From an uncultured bacterium (GTDB lineage Bacteria; Cyanobacteriota; Vampirovibrionia; Gastranaerophilales; Gastranaerophilaceae): 64,000 nucleotides of DNA. The notes below the pieces were generated by a model. It was not told where the DNA came from and made no database searches. It was given only the letters and a program-made list of their open reading frames with translations. Shown here piece after piece: positions 21,901 through 27,772 of this stretch; position 1 is the first letter of the stretch, and the number at the start of each line of letters is the position of its first letter. Both the position numbers and the translations under genes were made by a program. Location: the NCBI GenBank assembly GCA_902765215.1, contig CACWZA010000005.1:80350-144349 (forward strand), given 5' to 3'.

Positions 21901-22572
21901 TCAGGCAGCGGTAATAGCGGAGTAACACAAGACAAAGTAAAAAAACAAGTACAACGGGATGACGCTCCTGTATTAAAAGGTTACTTTGCTCATCCGATTA
22001 AAGCAAAAGGAAAAGGTCAAGAAATTACCCACAAGCAGGTTACCGACTTTGTAAATGCAATTAAACAAGCAACAACAGAAGAAGAATTGAATCAAATTTT
22101 GTTAGATGTTCGTGAGTTCAAAATGTTTAAGGGCCGTAAACAGTTAAGATCTGCAATTAAAGCACGTAAAAAGGAATTAGCTTCATCTGATGATGCTTAC
22201 AAAGCTAAAAAACATGATAAAGCAGAACGCAAATTAGATGTTGCTCATGAGCGTTATGATTATTCTCAATATAAGAAAACGGGTGAAGCACCTGACGGAC
22301 ACGCTGTTTATAAACAACCAAATCTGTTCCAGAGATACATATTAGGTAAAAAGGAACACATAAAAGTCAATGATGGAACAACAGAACAAAAATCTGAAAA
22401 CAATCAGGTTCTGTTTGATGATAGTATCCCTGAAATTGACTCTGCTACTCAAGAGAAATTGAAAAATTTCACCAATGATGTCGGAAAACCTGATTTAGCT
22501 GATTCATCTCAGAATGTTGATGAAAACGAAGTAAAACGCACATTTGATATTGATGATAATTTCTTCGGATAA
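12994..22572 (+). CDS. Giant multi-repeat protein of unknown function (3192 aa)
   Basis: No family recognised and no signal peptide. Two tandem beta-rich repeats of about 60 residues (GSNTGDYYQI / GSKTGRYYTV) open the protein. A strongly hydrophobic, Ala/Val-rich stretch at about residues 232-283 could be a membrane hairpin. A long helical part (13.9-15.9 kb) carries short helix-turn-helix units with a G-x-IT-x-x-Q core. Then come an 8-residue VVAKAEDE-type repeat (16108-16221), a YD-repeat-like beta stretch (16.6-17.1 kb, YNELGK, YNDAGK, YDLQNR), and several NGKxYxxKDGxxxxV beta modules. A unit of about 280 residues is duplicated in tandem (18.5-20.1 kb), each copy with the block NDNSTTTKQIKVGD. 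RBS AAGGAAG at 12981. A structural, surface or effector role is possible; none is shown. Confidence 0.9.
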   Translation: MADKFKISGSNTGDYYQINNGKREYFDKNGNPLDQSVFLDRNNAQIDKKGAMRKKENLSQNGLVKHYVKGSKTGRYYTVDDNGNKAYYAADGTSLNETYFLKAEGVTKNSAGEIVKVNKKNGTAKNQPKQQQEKEVGFLEGLWESTKGAINGAYNIAKSAVTDDEGNFDLKAGAKKVWKATKNVFRDETGKVSLKGAWQALKSAGKGIWDSGAKMVKGMFCNPDGSWDAWSIAKGVGTLAAFGVAIWFAAPVVAAALGVSAATAGVIVGTAAAAPLIIEGANNFFSGANKVMDTAEEEDLVKAGQMAKDAVREQSEGATDVVMGELMRRGMAKGASHHVKSYEANLAKTSAKVSSQGLKTTYKINARSQALIKTYVDGAKSAAQVVRHPVKTGKAIGKGTVDYIDRTVTRKTRKGFSERIKDSSPDEMQGLFEEIAQDEVMKPSSKARALKELAERAEEEGMEDFANTVRDQIQTKKYTQINSEIDNLATRRKLFTRRKVARTEVPEGKVEKIETKIDAAVEKGQITENQADALRTKLAEQQDGIRSYSRVNEQLSDKKHTVQLDEDFDLNIENIKNPKQRDSLMKKVEGSKLSVEEKMTVLQKILDNCESEADVLDFNFRVRSRKMGLKSKDQRALQRLAYQKLQTINPKRYSEIDGLAQMVRDDAKDFQSKADNLVDALENRAGKRHWWNRKRDVSDAEKANAKYAQEYAEQHLADVTKAAQAERTAEFRAQMEKGKGLKKLGEKINKACDNKEITEAQRDALLDELPKAKENLQSKKNYDKLAKKAAKTKDIQATFDEIENAHANGDITAEQRVELLDKLSERKNQLLEKSQKAKFNELKKKVKNTDDVDVTRQELSDAYMNDEISDGQYAELKNKLSQREEKINKGRNEEAPEIVDDEIIEEELPVADMEVEPTAPQIERAEQLGNMADRGITTSEELWNEYLSDKITHKQYIDLMGRLDKAERTIPGKDPITTDEAIDNFLKETEKTESELRKDTYFDENNELYSRRPESEEVIGAEEIKAPKADEVAPKAEEVVAKAEDEVVAKVEDDVVAKAEDEVVAKAEDEVVAKGEVVDETSTEAVTEAPVETSTVVEEPVPEVKIPELTEKLGDAQTKTFEPTLDAEGNFETIEFNGKKFTHSVEQHNKYIAEDGTEMYHSSTFNDNYRAYTINKPGEPTRIIHVTPDNNIYCEVTAIKGQHGTIYNKSVSYNKGKISEIKETNTTYNELGKPSRVETIEKDPYGENGAARIGTETQTFEYNDAGKTTKRTTQTKSKYGNESTNVEDYQYDLQNRQTGYQETVDGVVRKQISNDFTDTNNPKLITHKVETRYDINGKNPTVSESNMTYDAKSRRASYEYKVDGETRVKAKYSGFNDEGGYAWDGETGEVFSSPRIVEVELPQGHQPFDIPKGTNIKYTLGENGKYTKVEINGKSYPIEEDGSFIYKDAQFSHGSYPLETVDSHIYMDISWVKKGTKPTILKEIDGIDVAQKPKIDTYRQIFEKCNDETSLDALSAKIREHNDKSGLFDTNGKRNALLKEIEAKKQQLNTVEVKFEGEAPELLSQDPVAEGLARIDRLSSKEDVQALMDKCKTPDELVALDNKLFALQEKTGKRLSDADINALRFECDIRQQESFGGFKRVFDDNGNVVKIEANGKMFELKDGKYVAEDNSTFKLGRISEITDSQGREINTYYTTGTSVKYSYSGNNVIRIEANAFEKTYTYTNDVKTGGTIKFTDKADGFKKGDFVEFTLKEDGTFKTVKINGQDIPVREDGTFILDTENSYFKTRKYTFDDGGIYSIKGEETTETTTVKRPEQRVNNGVNEKPVEPTAKGTSQIENGKLKVENDVQEVGQAVPDATGAKSETTWDTSSPEALDRQLAVRLRKMEKQKYDMDAYEALRKEIMELDIEDNVKLDLVDRLDLQEKSHRINPDPQAEVVKPAQPATKPARQYNMEDTIVCEYRVGEQDIFNTSKCDHYDYRNYKEDTEYTFKGEKRTIIVENAIGSKRSKVTDGYRNGDVIAVDVKGEVSAAKRKAIHKAMQDAVTDADMKALPKKVQDIMNDNSTTTKQIKVGDEVVDYVVDSDGCLVSVGKANLQGRNDNFTFTMYGDEYVFSDGTIRFSKKGTPKTEPQPGAEVGQAVSDATGAKPAQPVESVKPAQPARQYTTNDIRIGKTSAKWGGNSTVVNPDQGMLLDIRPDGHGGFDSSANVTNWSQYGDYVTFMEKGEVRTAIIQDLGETPLGKTMSGVRGGDNITVAVKDKISIAKCKRIHQAIKDIKTEAELETLPQKVNEILNDNSTTTKQIKVGDTTYDYVVDSDGCLVKIGNDEVPFKKDNIPSFKIEGDEYTEYSYENGEIKIIKKGAPKTEPTAQQHAEQSATGGTKKPAEMSGSELDAAYEHFETQIDGSEYYFKDWKDSNGIVETRIIRNGKVVEPNAEGIYEINGKKYTLKDGELKDVTEQPSPEFKADDVAPNEGEHIGGEVEDPALIQANFTKDVQAIANETNVTRLKNLKSEIDTSDGFKDYSSEQKQALKQAVADRIDEIQERNYQSLEERIANAETEEQVDAIYEDQVELWKNDEINSNQSIELTKKRQAKIDEINNKSTAEPVEIPELDELFSVRTEDMYVHNIGLKEGKLVQFDGELLSKPVADGETFTFKGKEYKFENRGIKEVKAEEAVSSETPVPTRDDLAAEESINITSDFDKIADETAYKTMENRIKNSTVLNDTEKADLLALLEREKGGFKPAERVSVADDIAKSDVDGAVREQTLGDKAKSLLGATIIKPFKVAGFVAAANEMGNLIPDNNGVDEQLPIADDVVSEEITDTDDETVISDELIERGDETEEVDNDSSANEKSEDDYKQEIEGAQTQDELDNIEKAIENSNLSDSVKDQIRALIEARRKALEAENNAADNATTVAVGDETVTVSKAGDKTVVKDSNGNEIKQNNDGTYTIGGKKYNYRDGKFTPVQDNSSSGSGNSGVTQDKVKKQVQRDDAPVLKGYFAHPIKAKGKGQEITHKQVTDFVNAIKQATTEEELNQILLDVREFKMFKGRKQLRSAIKARKKELASSDDAYKAKKHDKAERKLDVAHERYDYSQYKKTGEAPDGHAVYKQPNLFQRYILGKKEHIKVNDGTTEQKSENNQVLFDDSIPEIDSATQEKLKNFTNDVGKPDLADSSQNVDENEVKRTFDIDDNFFG
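16108..16221 (+). repeat. 24-bp in-frame tandem repeat
   Basis: Five consecutive units beginning gttgtagcgaaa at 16108, 16132, 16156, 16180 and 16204, the last one partial. They encode VVAKAEDE-type octapeptides. Near identity between units points to recent slipped-strand expansion, so copy number may vary between strains. Confidence 0.85.
18496..18569 (+). repeat. Intergenic-type repeat captured in frame inside the giant gene (copy 1)
   Basis: The stretch attgaaaatggaaaattg and its continuation (18498-18529) is followed by the palindrome GTCAGGCAGTGCCTGAC inside 18541-18569. Both resemble repeats normally found between genes in other bacteria. Here they are read through as IENGKLKVEN and VGQAVPDATGAK without breaking the frame. 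Confidence 0.65.
19396..19431 (+). repeat. Intergenic-type repeat captured in frame (copy 2)
   Basis: Same sequence as 18541-18576 with one change (GTCAGGCAGTGTCTGAC), encoding VGQAVSDATGAK. It precedes the second copy of the 280-residue duplicated unit, so the repeat probably entered before the duplication. Confidence 0.65.
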
Positions 22573-22587
22573 GTCTATATTTTGACA

Positions 22588-22625
22588 GTAAAAAAGAGGT
22601 TGATAAAATCAACCTCTTTTTTGTT
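22588..22625. terminator. Bidirectional terminator between the giant gene and uvrC
   Basis: Stem aaaaagaggttga (22591-22603) with its complement ending 22621, A-run on one side and T-run on the other. Serves the giant gene (+) and uvrC (-). Confidence 0.85.
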
Positions 22626-22634
22626 TGGTAGTTT

Positions 22635-24296
22635 TTATGCTTCTTTTATTGCCGCTTTTGAACGCAAATCTCTGTGGTATGTTATTGCGAATCTGTGGGC
22701 TTCATCTCTTATCCTTTGAATTAAAAACATCGCATTTGAGTCAATTGGTATCCTTATCGGTCTTGATTTGTTTGGCAAAAAGACTTCTTCTTCCCGTTTT
22801 GCGAGAGAAACGATATCAATACCCTCAACTCCCATTTCGTTTACTACTTCCATTACAGAGGACAGCTGCCCTTTTCCGCCGTCAATAATAATTAAATCAG
22901 GTTTCTCCCACTTCTTTTCCCCAAGTCTTGAAAGTCGTCTTGTTAAAACCTCTTTCATTGATAAAAAGTCGTCAGGTTTTCCTTCAGTCGATTTGATTTT
23001 GAATTTTCTGTAATCTGTTTTTTTACTCAGCCCGTTGTAGAATACGACCATTGATGCGACTGTATTTGTACCTTGTATATGAGAAATATCATAACACTCA
23101 ATCCGATGCGGGAAGTTATTCAGCTTCAGTTTTTCCTGTAAATATTTCCCAACCTCGTTGAAATCATCTCTTATAGATGCCATTTTCTTTATTCTGGCTG
23201 TTTCAAAAAGGTTCTGTACATTCTTCTGCGCAAGTGCTGAAAGTTCTTTCCCCTGTTTTGCCCTGCCGTAGCCTATTTTAACTTTTTTGTGCGATATTAC
23301 TTCAAGCCAGTTTTGGTAAAGCTGTTTTTCCCCTGCGTCTTCTAAATCAGGTGATACTATCCTGTCCGGAAATTCCAGCATAAGGTTTGTGTAATATTCC
23401 TGAAAAAATGTTTTGAAAAATTCTGTTTTATCTTCGTTTTCGACAAAATATGTGAAGTCTTTTTTGTCTATAAGACGGCCTTCTCTTATCAAAAGAATAG
23501 TTATTGCAAAGATACCTTCTTCGTATATGGTTGCAATAATATCCTCGTTTAATCGGTTGTTTTCGTATACGACCTTTTGATGTTCCAGTGTGCGTTGCAA
23601 ATCAAGATAGCTGTCGCGCATTTTTGCTGCTTTTTCAAACTGTTCTGTTTTAGAGTATTCTTCCATTTGAGATTTGATTTTTTTTATCAGTTCTGTTTGT
23701 TTGCCTGATAAAAACAGTTCCACCTGTGATACAAGTTCCTGATATTCTTCAGGGGTTACTTTGCCCTGACAGGGTGCAAGACACTTCCCTATATGGTAAT
23801 AAAGGCAGGGCCTGTTTGTGAACTTAGGGGTTTTACATTGTTTTAACGGGAAGATTTTCTTTAGAAAATCAAGTGTTGAATACATTGCTTTCCCGTTCGT
23901 GTATGGCCCGTAGAATCGCCCTTTATCCTGATTCATATTCTTCTTTCGGACAACGGTTATTCGCGGATAGTCCTCGTCTGTGATAAGAAAATACGGGTAT
24001 TTTTTATCGTCTTTTAAAAGAATGTTGTATCTGGGTTTGTGCTTTTTGATAAGATGTGCTTCCAGAATCAGTGCTTCAACCTCTGAATCTGTGATGATGT
24101 ATTCCATCTTTTCAATTTTAGAAACGAGTACCGCAACTTTTACGCGGTCGTGTTTTTTGTGAAAATAACTTGAAACCCTGCGTTTTAGGTTCTTTGCCTT
24201 GCCCACATAGATTATTTCCCCGTTTTTGTCGTAATAGATATAGCATCCGGGAAGTGTCGGTACAAGTTTTAAGGTTTCTTCCAGTTCTTTGTTCAT
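22635..24296 (-). CDS. uvrC: Excinuclease ABC subunit C, lacking the C-terminal HhH domain
   Basis: Dual-incision endonuclease of nucleotide excision repair. GIY-YIG domain at the N-terminus (CYIYYDKNGEIIYVGKAKNL), UVR helix pair in the middle (MEEYSKTEQFEKAAKMRD), then the RNase H-like endonuclease (ECYDISHIQGTNTVASMVVF; LIIIDGGKGQLSSV). At 553 aa it is about 50 residues shorter than usual. It ends soon after AHRFAITYHRDLRSK, so the C-terminal helix-hairpin-helix pair is missing. The bases beyond the stop hold only the terminator, so this is not an obvious frameshift. The ATG has no ribosome binding site but a promoter ends six bases upstream. Confidence 0.94.
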   Translation of the reverse strand: MNKELEETLKLVPTLPGCYIYYDKNGEIIYVGKAKNLKRRVSSYFHKKHDRVKVAVLVSKIEKMEYIITDSEVEALILEAHLIKKHKPRYNILLKDDKKYPYFLITDEDYPRITVVRKKNMNQDKGRFYGPYTNGKAMYSTLDFLKKIFPLKQCKTPKFTNRPCLYYHIGKCLAPCQGKVTPEEYQELVSQVELFLSGKQTELIKKIKSQMEEYSKTEQFEKAAKMRDSYLDLQRTLEHQKVVYENNRLNEDIIATIYEEGIFAITILLIREGRLIDKKDFTYFVENEDKTEFFKTFFQEYYTNLMLEFPDRIVSPDLEDAGEKQLYQNWLEVISHKKVKIGYGRAKQGKELSALAQKNVQNLFETARIKKMASIRDDFNEVGKYLQEKLKLNNFPHRIECYDISHIQGTNTVASMVVFYNGLSKKTDYRKFKIKSTEGKPDDFLSMKEVLTRRLSRLGEKKWEKPDLIIIDGGKGQLSSVMEVVNEMGVEGIDIVSLAKREEEVFLPNKSRPIRIPIDSNAMFLIQRIRDEAHRFAITYHRDLRSKAAIKEA

Positions 24297-24331
24297 AACT
24301 TAATTATAGCATATTGTGCAGATAGGGTAAA
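24297..24331 (-). promoter_or_regulatory. uvrC promoter, predicted leaderless transcript
   Basis: Minus strand: TTTACC (24326-24331), 17-base spacer, extended -10 TGC-TATAAT (24303-24308), six bases, ATG at 24296. No ribosome binding site. Confidence 0.65.
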
Positions 24332-24340
24332 TTCTTGTTA

Positions 24341-24985
24341 TTAAACTAATTCTAAAATTTCATCAGGTGAATAGATAAGTGTTTCTGCCCCGTTTTCATA
24401 TAAAAAGCTTATTGGCTTATACCCCCATGTTACGGATAGACAAGGTATCCCGACATTTTCTGCTGTTTGGATATCAACCTCTGAGTCGCCAACATATATA
24501 CACTGTTCCTTTGTAACATTTAGTTCTTTTAATACTTCTAAAACCGAGTCAGGTGCGGGTTTTTTCGCTACATTGTCTCTTTGACCTATTGCAGAGTCGA
24601 TTAAGCCGTCGAAATAAGTCTTGCACAATTCTTTTACTGCGCTGTCAAATTTGTTTGAAACAACTGCAGTATTGTAGTCTTGCGCCTTCATAGCTTTCAG
24701 CATATCAATTATACCGTCATACGGTTTTGTTTTGTTGTACATGTTTTGTGAGTAGTGTTCTTTAAATATTTTTAAACATTCATCAAAGTTTGGATCGTCT
24801 TTTCCTTGAGGAAGTGCGCGTTCTATAAGCAGGTGCACACCGTTTCCGACGAAGTTTGTGATTTCTTCAATTGTTCTTTTTGGGTAATTAAATTGTTCCA
24901 GCGCATAATTTGTGCTGTCTGTTAAATCTTCTATTGTGTAGAGTAGTGTGCCGTCTAAGTCAAAAATAACTGTGTTTATTGTCAT
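24341..24985 (-). CDS. HAD hydrolase, phosphoglycolate phosphatase-like
   Basis: 214 aa HAD subfamily IA phosphatase, nearest in style to Gph/PpaX, which hydrolyse 2-phosphoglycolate or pyrophosphate. Motif I VIFDLDGTLLYT, motif II AVVSNK, motif III KKPAPDSVLEVL, motif IV YVGDSEVDIQTAENVG. A small helical cap lies between I and II (residues about 15-80). The start overlaps the stop of the upstream metallophosphoesterase gene (ATGA), so the two are translationally coupled. The exact substrate is not determined by sequence. Confidence 0.85.
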   Translation of the reverse strand: MTINTVIFDLDGTLLYTIEDLTDSTNYALEQFNYPKRTIEEITNFVGNGVHLLIERALPQGKDDPNFDECLKIFKEHYSQNMYNKTKPYDGIIDMLKAMKAQDYNTAVVSNKFDSAVKELCKTYFDGLIDSAIGQRDNVAKKPAPDSVLEVLKELNVTKEQCIYVGDSEVDIQTAENVGIPCLSVTWGYKPISFLYENGAETLIYSPDEILELV

Positions 24986-25764
24986 TGCTTAATATCCTTC
25001 AGTAAGGTGTATATTTCGCAGCCATTATCGGTTTCTATATCGATAATTTTATATGTTCCGTTTTGCGAGCGGGGTGAAGTTATGTGGTAAACCCCGTTGT
25101 ACATTATTTCATCATTTTTGTCGTAATGCCCCGTTATTACTGCAATTACATTTGTATGTTTACTTAGCATCTGCATATATTCTAAAATATTGTAGGTGTA
25201 GTAATATTCGTTATTAGGTTTGTTTGCAAGCGGAAAGTGCTGCAATATAACGACTTTGTTCTTTTGATATTTAGTCAGTTGTTTTCCCACCCAGTCTATT
25301 GTTTGTTGTGTGTAGTAACCGCTTGCTGTTGGTATAAGTTCTTTGCTCCCGTCCACAACGATAAACACAATATCACCTTTTTTGAAGGTGTAGTTTGTTG
25401 ATTTTGGATGAAGTCTGTTATATTTTCTAACTATCTTCATATATGTTGCTTTGTCTAAGTCGTGCGTTTTTGAAACGTCTTTGTTCCCAAGTACAACGTA
25501 GTATGGTTTATTTAACCTTTTTGCATCATTAAGAAAGTGTCTGAGGTTTGTTTGATTTGCTTTCCCGATATTGTTCCCTGTGAATACAACAAAATCAATG
25601 TCCGGAGTTTTGTTAATATCCTGAATTATTTTATTAAGAGTTTCAGATTGACCTTTGTAGTACATATCCGTAACTTGTGCAAACTTTATATTCTTTGCTA
25701 AACAGGTTGTTGCAGTTGATATTATTAGTAAGAACAAGAATAATAGTTTGTAAAACTTCTTCAT
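24982..25764 (-). CDS. Secreted calcineurin-like metallophosphoesterase with altered metal site
   Basis: 260 aa with an N-terminal signal peptide (MKKFYKLLFLFLLIISTATTCLA, likely cut after TCLA), so exported. The order of calcineurin-like motifs is preserved but several ligands differ: VTDMYY for the usual DxH, TGNNIG for GD, LGNKDV for GNHD, QHFP kept, GHYDKN for GHxH. Either a non-catalytic relative or an enzyme with an unusual metal site. A GGGAG-type site precedes the ATG. Upstream partner of the HAD gene with ATGA overlap. Confidence 0.8.
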   Translation of the reverse strand: MKKFYKLLFLFLLIISTATTCLAKNIKFAQVTDMYYKGQSETLNKIIQDINKTPDIDFVVFTGNNIGKANQTNLRHFLNDAKRLNKPYYVVLGNKDVSKTHDLDKATYMKIVRKYNRLHPKSTNYTFKKGDIVFIVVDGSKELIPTASGYYTQQTIDWVGKQLTKYQKNKVVILQHFPLANKPNNEYYYTYNILEYMQMLSKHTNVIAVITGHYDKNDEIMYNGVYHITSPRSQNGTYKIIDIETDNGCEIYTLLKDIKQ

Positions 25765-25861
25765 TTATGTGCTCCCTAAACTGTCTTTTGTACTATTAGG
25801 ATACCACAAATAATAATATCTTTCCATTAAAAAAGTGCGTGTTATATGTGGATTTTAAGCG

Positions 25862-25938
25862 ATTGTTAACAAATGTAACAAAATAAATACATGCTGAAAT
25901 TGGATATTTTTTAAATACTTTATATATATGTAACAAGA
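25862..25938 (+). promoter_or_regulatory. Cluster of three TGTAACA-type boxes upstream of the 26.05 kb gene
   Basis: TTGTTAACAA (palindrome, 25863-25872), TGTAACAAAAT (25874-25884) and TGTAACAAGA (25929-25938), all within 200 bases of the start codon. The first two are about one helical turn apart, as expected for side-by-side binding of a regulator. Confidence 0.5.
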
Positions 25939-26050
25939 TAGAGAGAGTACATATACGCGACAGGTGTATTAGCTCAAAAATGATGCACACTGAGTATGCA
26001 CATTCAATGTCGAGTTACGAGTGTTACTACCCAATAAGGAGCTTTTAGCG

Positions 26051-27286
26051 ATGGATGGAATAAATCACAGCTATCGACATGGCCGACACGGGGCTGATAT
26101 GCGAATGGATCAGCTTGAAAGTTTTAAAGCCAATAACTATGTTATTGATATTTTTAACAATGGTGGCGGCATCTCTTATAGTGGACCTTCTAAAACAGAG
26201 CAAATATTAGGAGGTTTATTCCAGGCCGCAGGGATTGGTTTAGAGCTTTATGCTATGTCTAAGTGTTATGCTGCTCCTACTACCGGTGGTGGCGGTGGCG
26301 CAGGTGCTGCTGCCATGGGTTCTGCCGTTAATACTAAAATTCAGGCTCAGGCAACAATTGATATGATTGATGCTGAGCTAAAGGTAAAAGAAGCTGAACT
26401 TAAAGAAATTAATGAAGGCACTCAAGAAGCACAGTTAAAGAAAGATTTAGAAGCTTTGAATCAGTCTGCAGGTTTAGATAAGGCTGCGACAGAAGACCCT
26501 GATAATGTAAAACTGCTTGCTGAAGCAAGAACTGAGTTGGCAAATATTAAGGCTGATAAAGCATCTATTCAGTCACTTGATACACAAATTTCAGGTTTAT
26601 CAATGACAACGATTACCGGTCAGACTTTGAAGCCTGGTGATAGTATTGATGAGTCAAAATATAACCCTGGGAAATTAAAGTCTGGCGATGCTGGTTATGA
26701 TGCTATTCAGCAAAATATAAATGCCGATAAAGCAAAATTAGCTGATTTAAATGAGCAAGATAAAAAATTAAAAGAAGATAAAGCAGCAATAGAAAAGAAA
26801 TATGCTAATGGTATTGAGGCAGCAGAGGCGAAAGCTAAAGAGAATATAGAGACACTTGAAGCTAAAAATGCAAATTCAAAAAGTGCTGATTGTAAAATAT
26901 CATCAAAAGAATATGAAACCAAAAAAGCAGAAATACAGAAGAAAATAGCAACGCTTGAATCTAAAAAGTCCGGTAAAGAAACTTTAGAAACTTATATTAA
27001 AAGTCTGAAGCAACAAAGGGTGAAAGCCGAAACTTTAATTGTTCAGGCAAATGCATCGTTAAGCGGTATTAAAGCAACACAAGCTGAGATACAAAAGACA
27101 GATAATGAAATAGATAATTTGCAGGCAACAAAGAAAACGACCAAAAAGTACAAGGATGATGGTACTAAACGAAACATGTGGCAGCGTTTCTGGGGAACAG
27201 GAAAGTCACAATATACAAAGAATCTTGAACAGCAAATTGCAGATAAAAAAGATTACCGAAACGGATTATCCGGTGGTTATTCATAA
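26051..27286 (+). CDS. Unknown coiled-coil protein with Gly-rich hinge
   Basis: 411 aa, not recognised. N-terminal about 65 residues are His/Asp/Asn-rich (MDGINHSYRHGRHGADMRMD). A hydrophobic helix follows (ILGGLFQAAGIGLELYAMSK), then a flexible TTGGGGGAGAAAMG hinge. From about residue 95 to the end the protein is almost entirely Lys/Glu/Ala heptad-like coiled coil. No signal peptide. The start at 26051 is chosen because AAGGAG lies nine bases upstream; a GTG at 26021 is in frame but the ribosome binding site would be inside it. Carries three TGTAACA-type boxes upstream. Own terminator follows. Shape resembles secreted structural or translocator proteins, but that is inference. Confidence 0.85.
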   Translation: MDGINHSYRHGRHGADMRMDQLESFKANNYVIDIFNNGGGISYSGPSKTEQILGGLFQAAGIGLELYAMSKCYAAPTTGGGGGAGAAAMGSAVNTKIQAQATIDMIDAELKVKEAELKEINEGTQEAQLKKDLEALNQSAGLDKAATEDPDNVKLLAEARTELANIKADKASIQSLDTQISGLSMTTITGQTLKPGDSIDESKYNPGKLKSGDAGYDAIQQNINADKAKLADLNEQDKKLKEDKAAIEKKYANGIEAAEAKAKENIETLEAKNANSKSADCKISSKEYETKKAEIQKKIATLESKKSGKETLETYIKSLKQQRVKAETLIVQANASLSGIKATQAEIQKTDNEIDNLQATKKTTKKYKDDGTKRNMWQRFWGTGKSQYTKNLEQQIADKKDYRNGLSGGYS

Positions 27287-27319
27287 AAAAAAGACTTCTG
27301 AAAAGAAGTCTTTTTTTTT
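27285..27319 (+). terminator. Rho-independent terminator
   Basis: Stem aaaagacttct / agaagtctttt with long T-run, overlapping the stop codon of the coiled-coil gene. A near copy of this hairpin lies at 27590-27620 beside tRNA-Arg. Confidence 0.85.
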
Positions 27320-27476
27320 GTAATTTTTATTAAAAAACACGCCCAGAGAAGGACTCCGTTGGCGGACAGCAAAAGGTGACTAAATGTCACGTTTTGCGTA
27401 GATATATGCTAAATCTTGCGGGAAAGAGTAAGCCAATGGAGGGGAGAACCCTTGGGTGAGAATCCTGAAAATAATA

Positions 27477-27505
27477 AAAGAGGCATCTCGTGATGCCTCT
27501 TTTAT
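27477..27505. terminator. Terminator-like hairpin within the tRNA-Arg repeat array
   Basis: Stem aaaagaggcatc / gatgcctctttt with T-run, immediately before the second cacgcccagag copy. Confidence 0.6.
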
Positions 27506-27516
27506 TCACGCCCAGA

Positions 27517-27584
27517 GACTCTGCCGAAGAAAAAGATTGAGTATCTTTTTCTGAGAGGTAGAACCCCCGAGGGGGTGAGAATCC
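27517..27584. repeat. Structured repeat element (copy A; partner at 63426)
   Basis: gactctgccga, then a stem gaaaaagat-tgagt-atctttttc (27529-27551), then tgagaggt and a second hairpin accccc-gagg-gggt. The copy at 63426-63468 shares the flanks, but its stem is caaacgat/atcgtttg. Paired changes keep base pairing. Confidence 0.65.
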
Positions 27585-27589
27585 AAAAT

Positions 27590-27620
27590 AAAAAGACTTC
27601 TCTAAAAGAAGTCTTTTTAT
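27590..27620. terminator. Hairpin terminator next to tRNA-Arg
   Basis: Stem aaaaagacttctc / gaagtcttttta. On the minus strand it would terminate the tRNA transcript; it duplicates the hairpin at 27285. Confidence 0.7.
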
Positions 27621-27627
27621 TAAAAAA

Positions 27628-27701
27628 CACGCCCAGAGGGATTCGAACCCCCGACCTCTTGGTTCGTAGCCAAACGCTCTATCCAGCTGGGCTATGGGCG
27701 C
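27628..27701 (-). tRNA. tRNA-Arg(ACG)
   Basis: 74 nt without encoded CCA. Acceptor stem GCGCCCA pairs with TGGGCGT (one G-U pair), discriminator G. D-arm contains AGCCCAGCTGGATAGAGC; the anticodon stem TTGG/CCAA encloses loop CTACGAA, giving anticodon ACG (inosine-modified to read CGU, CGC and CGA). The T-loop is GGTTCGAATCC-type. The terminator at 27590 lies just downstream. Confidence 0.95.
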
Positions 27702-27772
27702 GTATTTCTTTTTGTATAACTATGTTATCAATAACATAATGTTTTTTCAATACCCGATTTGTAAATTAGGTA

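Larger units (their letters stand above)
27329..27590 (-). repeat. Repeat units flanking tRNA-Arg (two units, each a terminator hairpin plus tRNA 3' end fragment)
   Basis: This stretch without genes repeats the 11 bases cacgcccagag, identical to the 3' end of tRNA-Arg, at about 27338 and 27507 as well as in the tRNA itself (27628). Each copy is preceded by a terminator-like hairpin. Each of the two extra units continues with its own stem-loop (27369-27397; 27529-27551) and ends in a gagaaccc-loop-gggtgagaatcc hairpin. No open reading frame. Confidence 0.7.

Noticed and set aside
22625..22888. Plus-strand frame over the 3' end of uvrC
   Set aside because: Antisense to conserved UvrC catalytic-domain codons and overlapping the terminator.
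27285..27701. attL/attR of an integrated prophage at tRNA-Arg
   Set aside because: The tRNA-end repeats are only 100-170 bp apart, with no integrase or cargo. At most a scar, so it is reported as a duplication and not as a phage.
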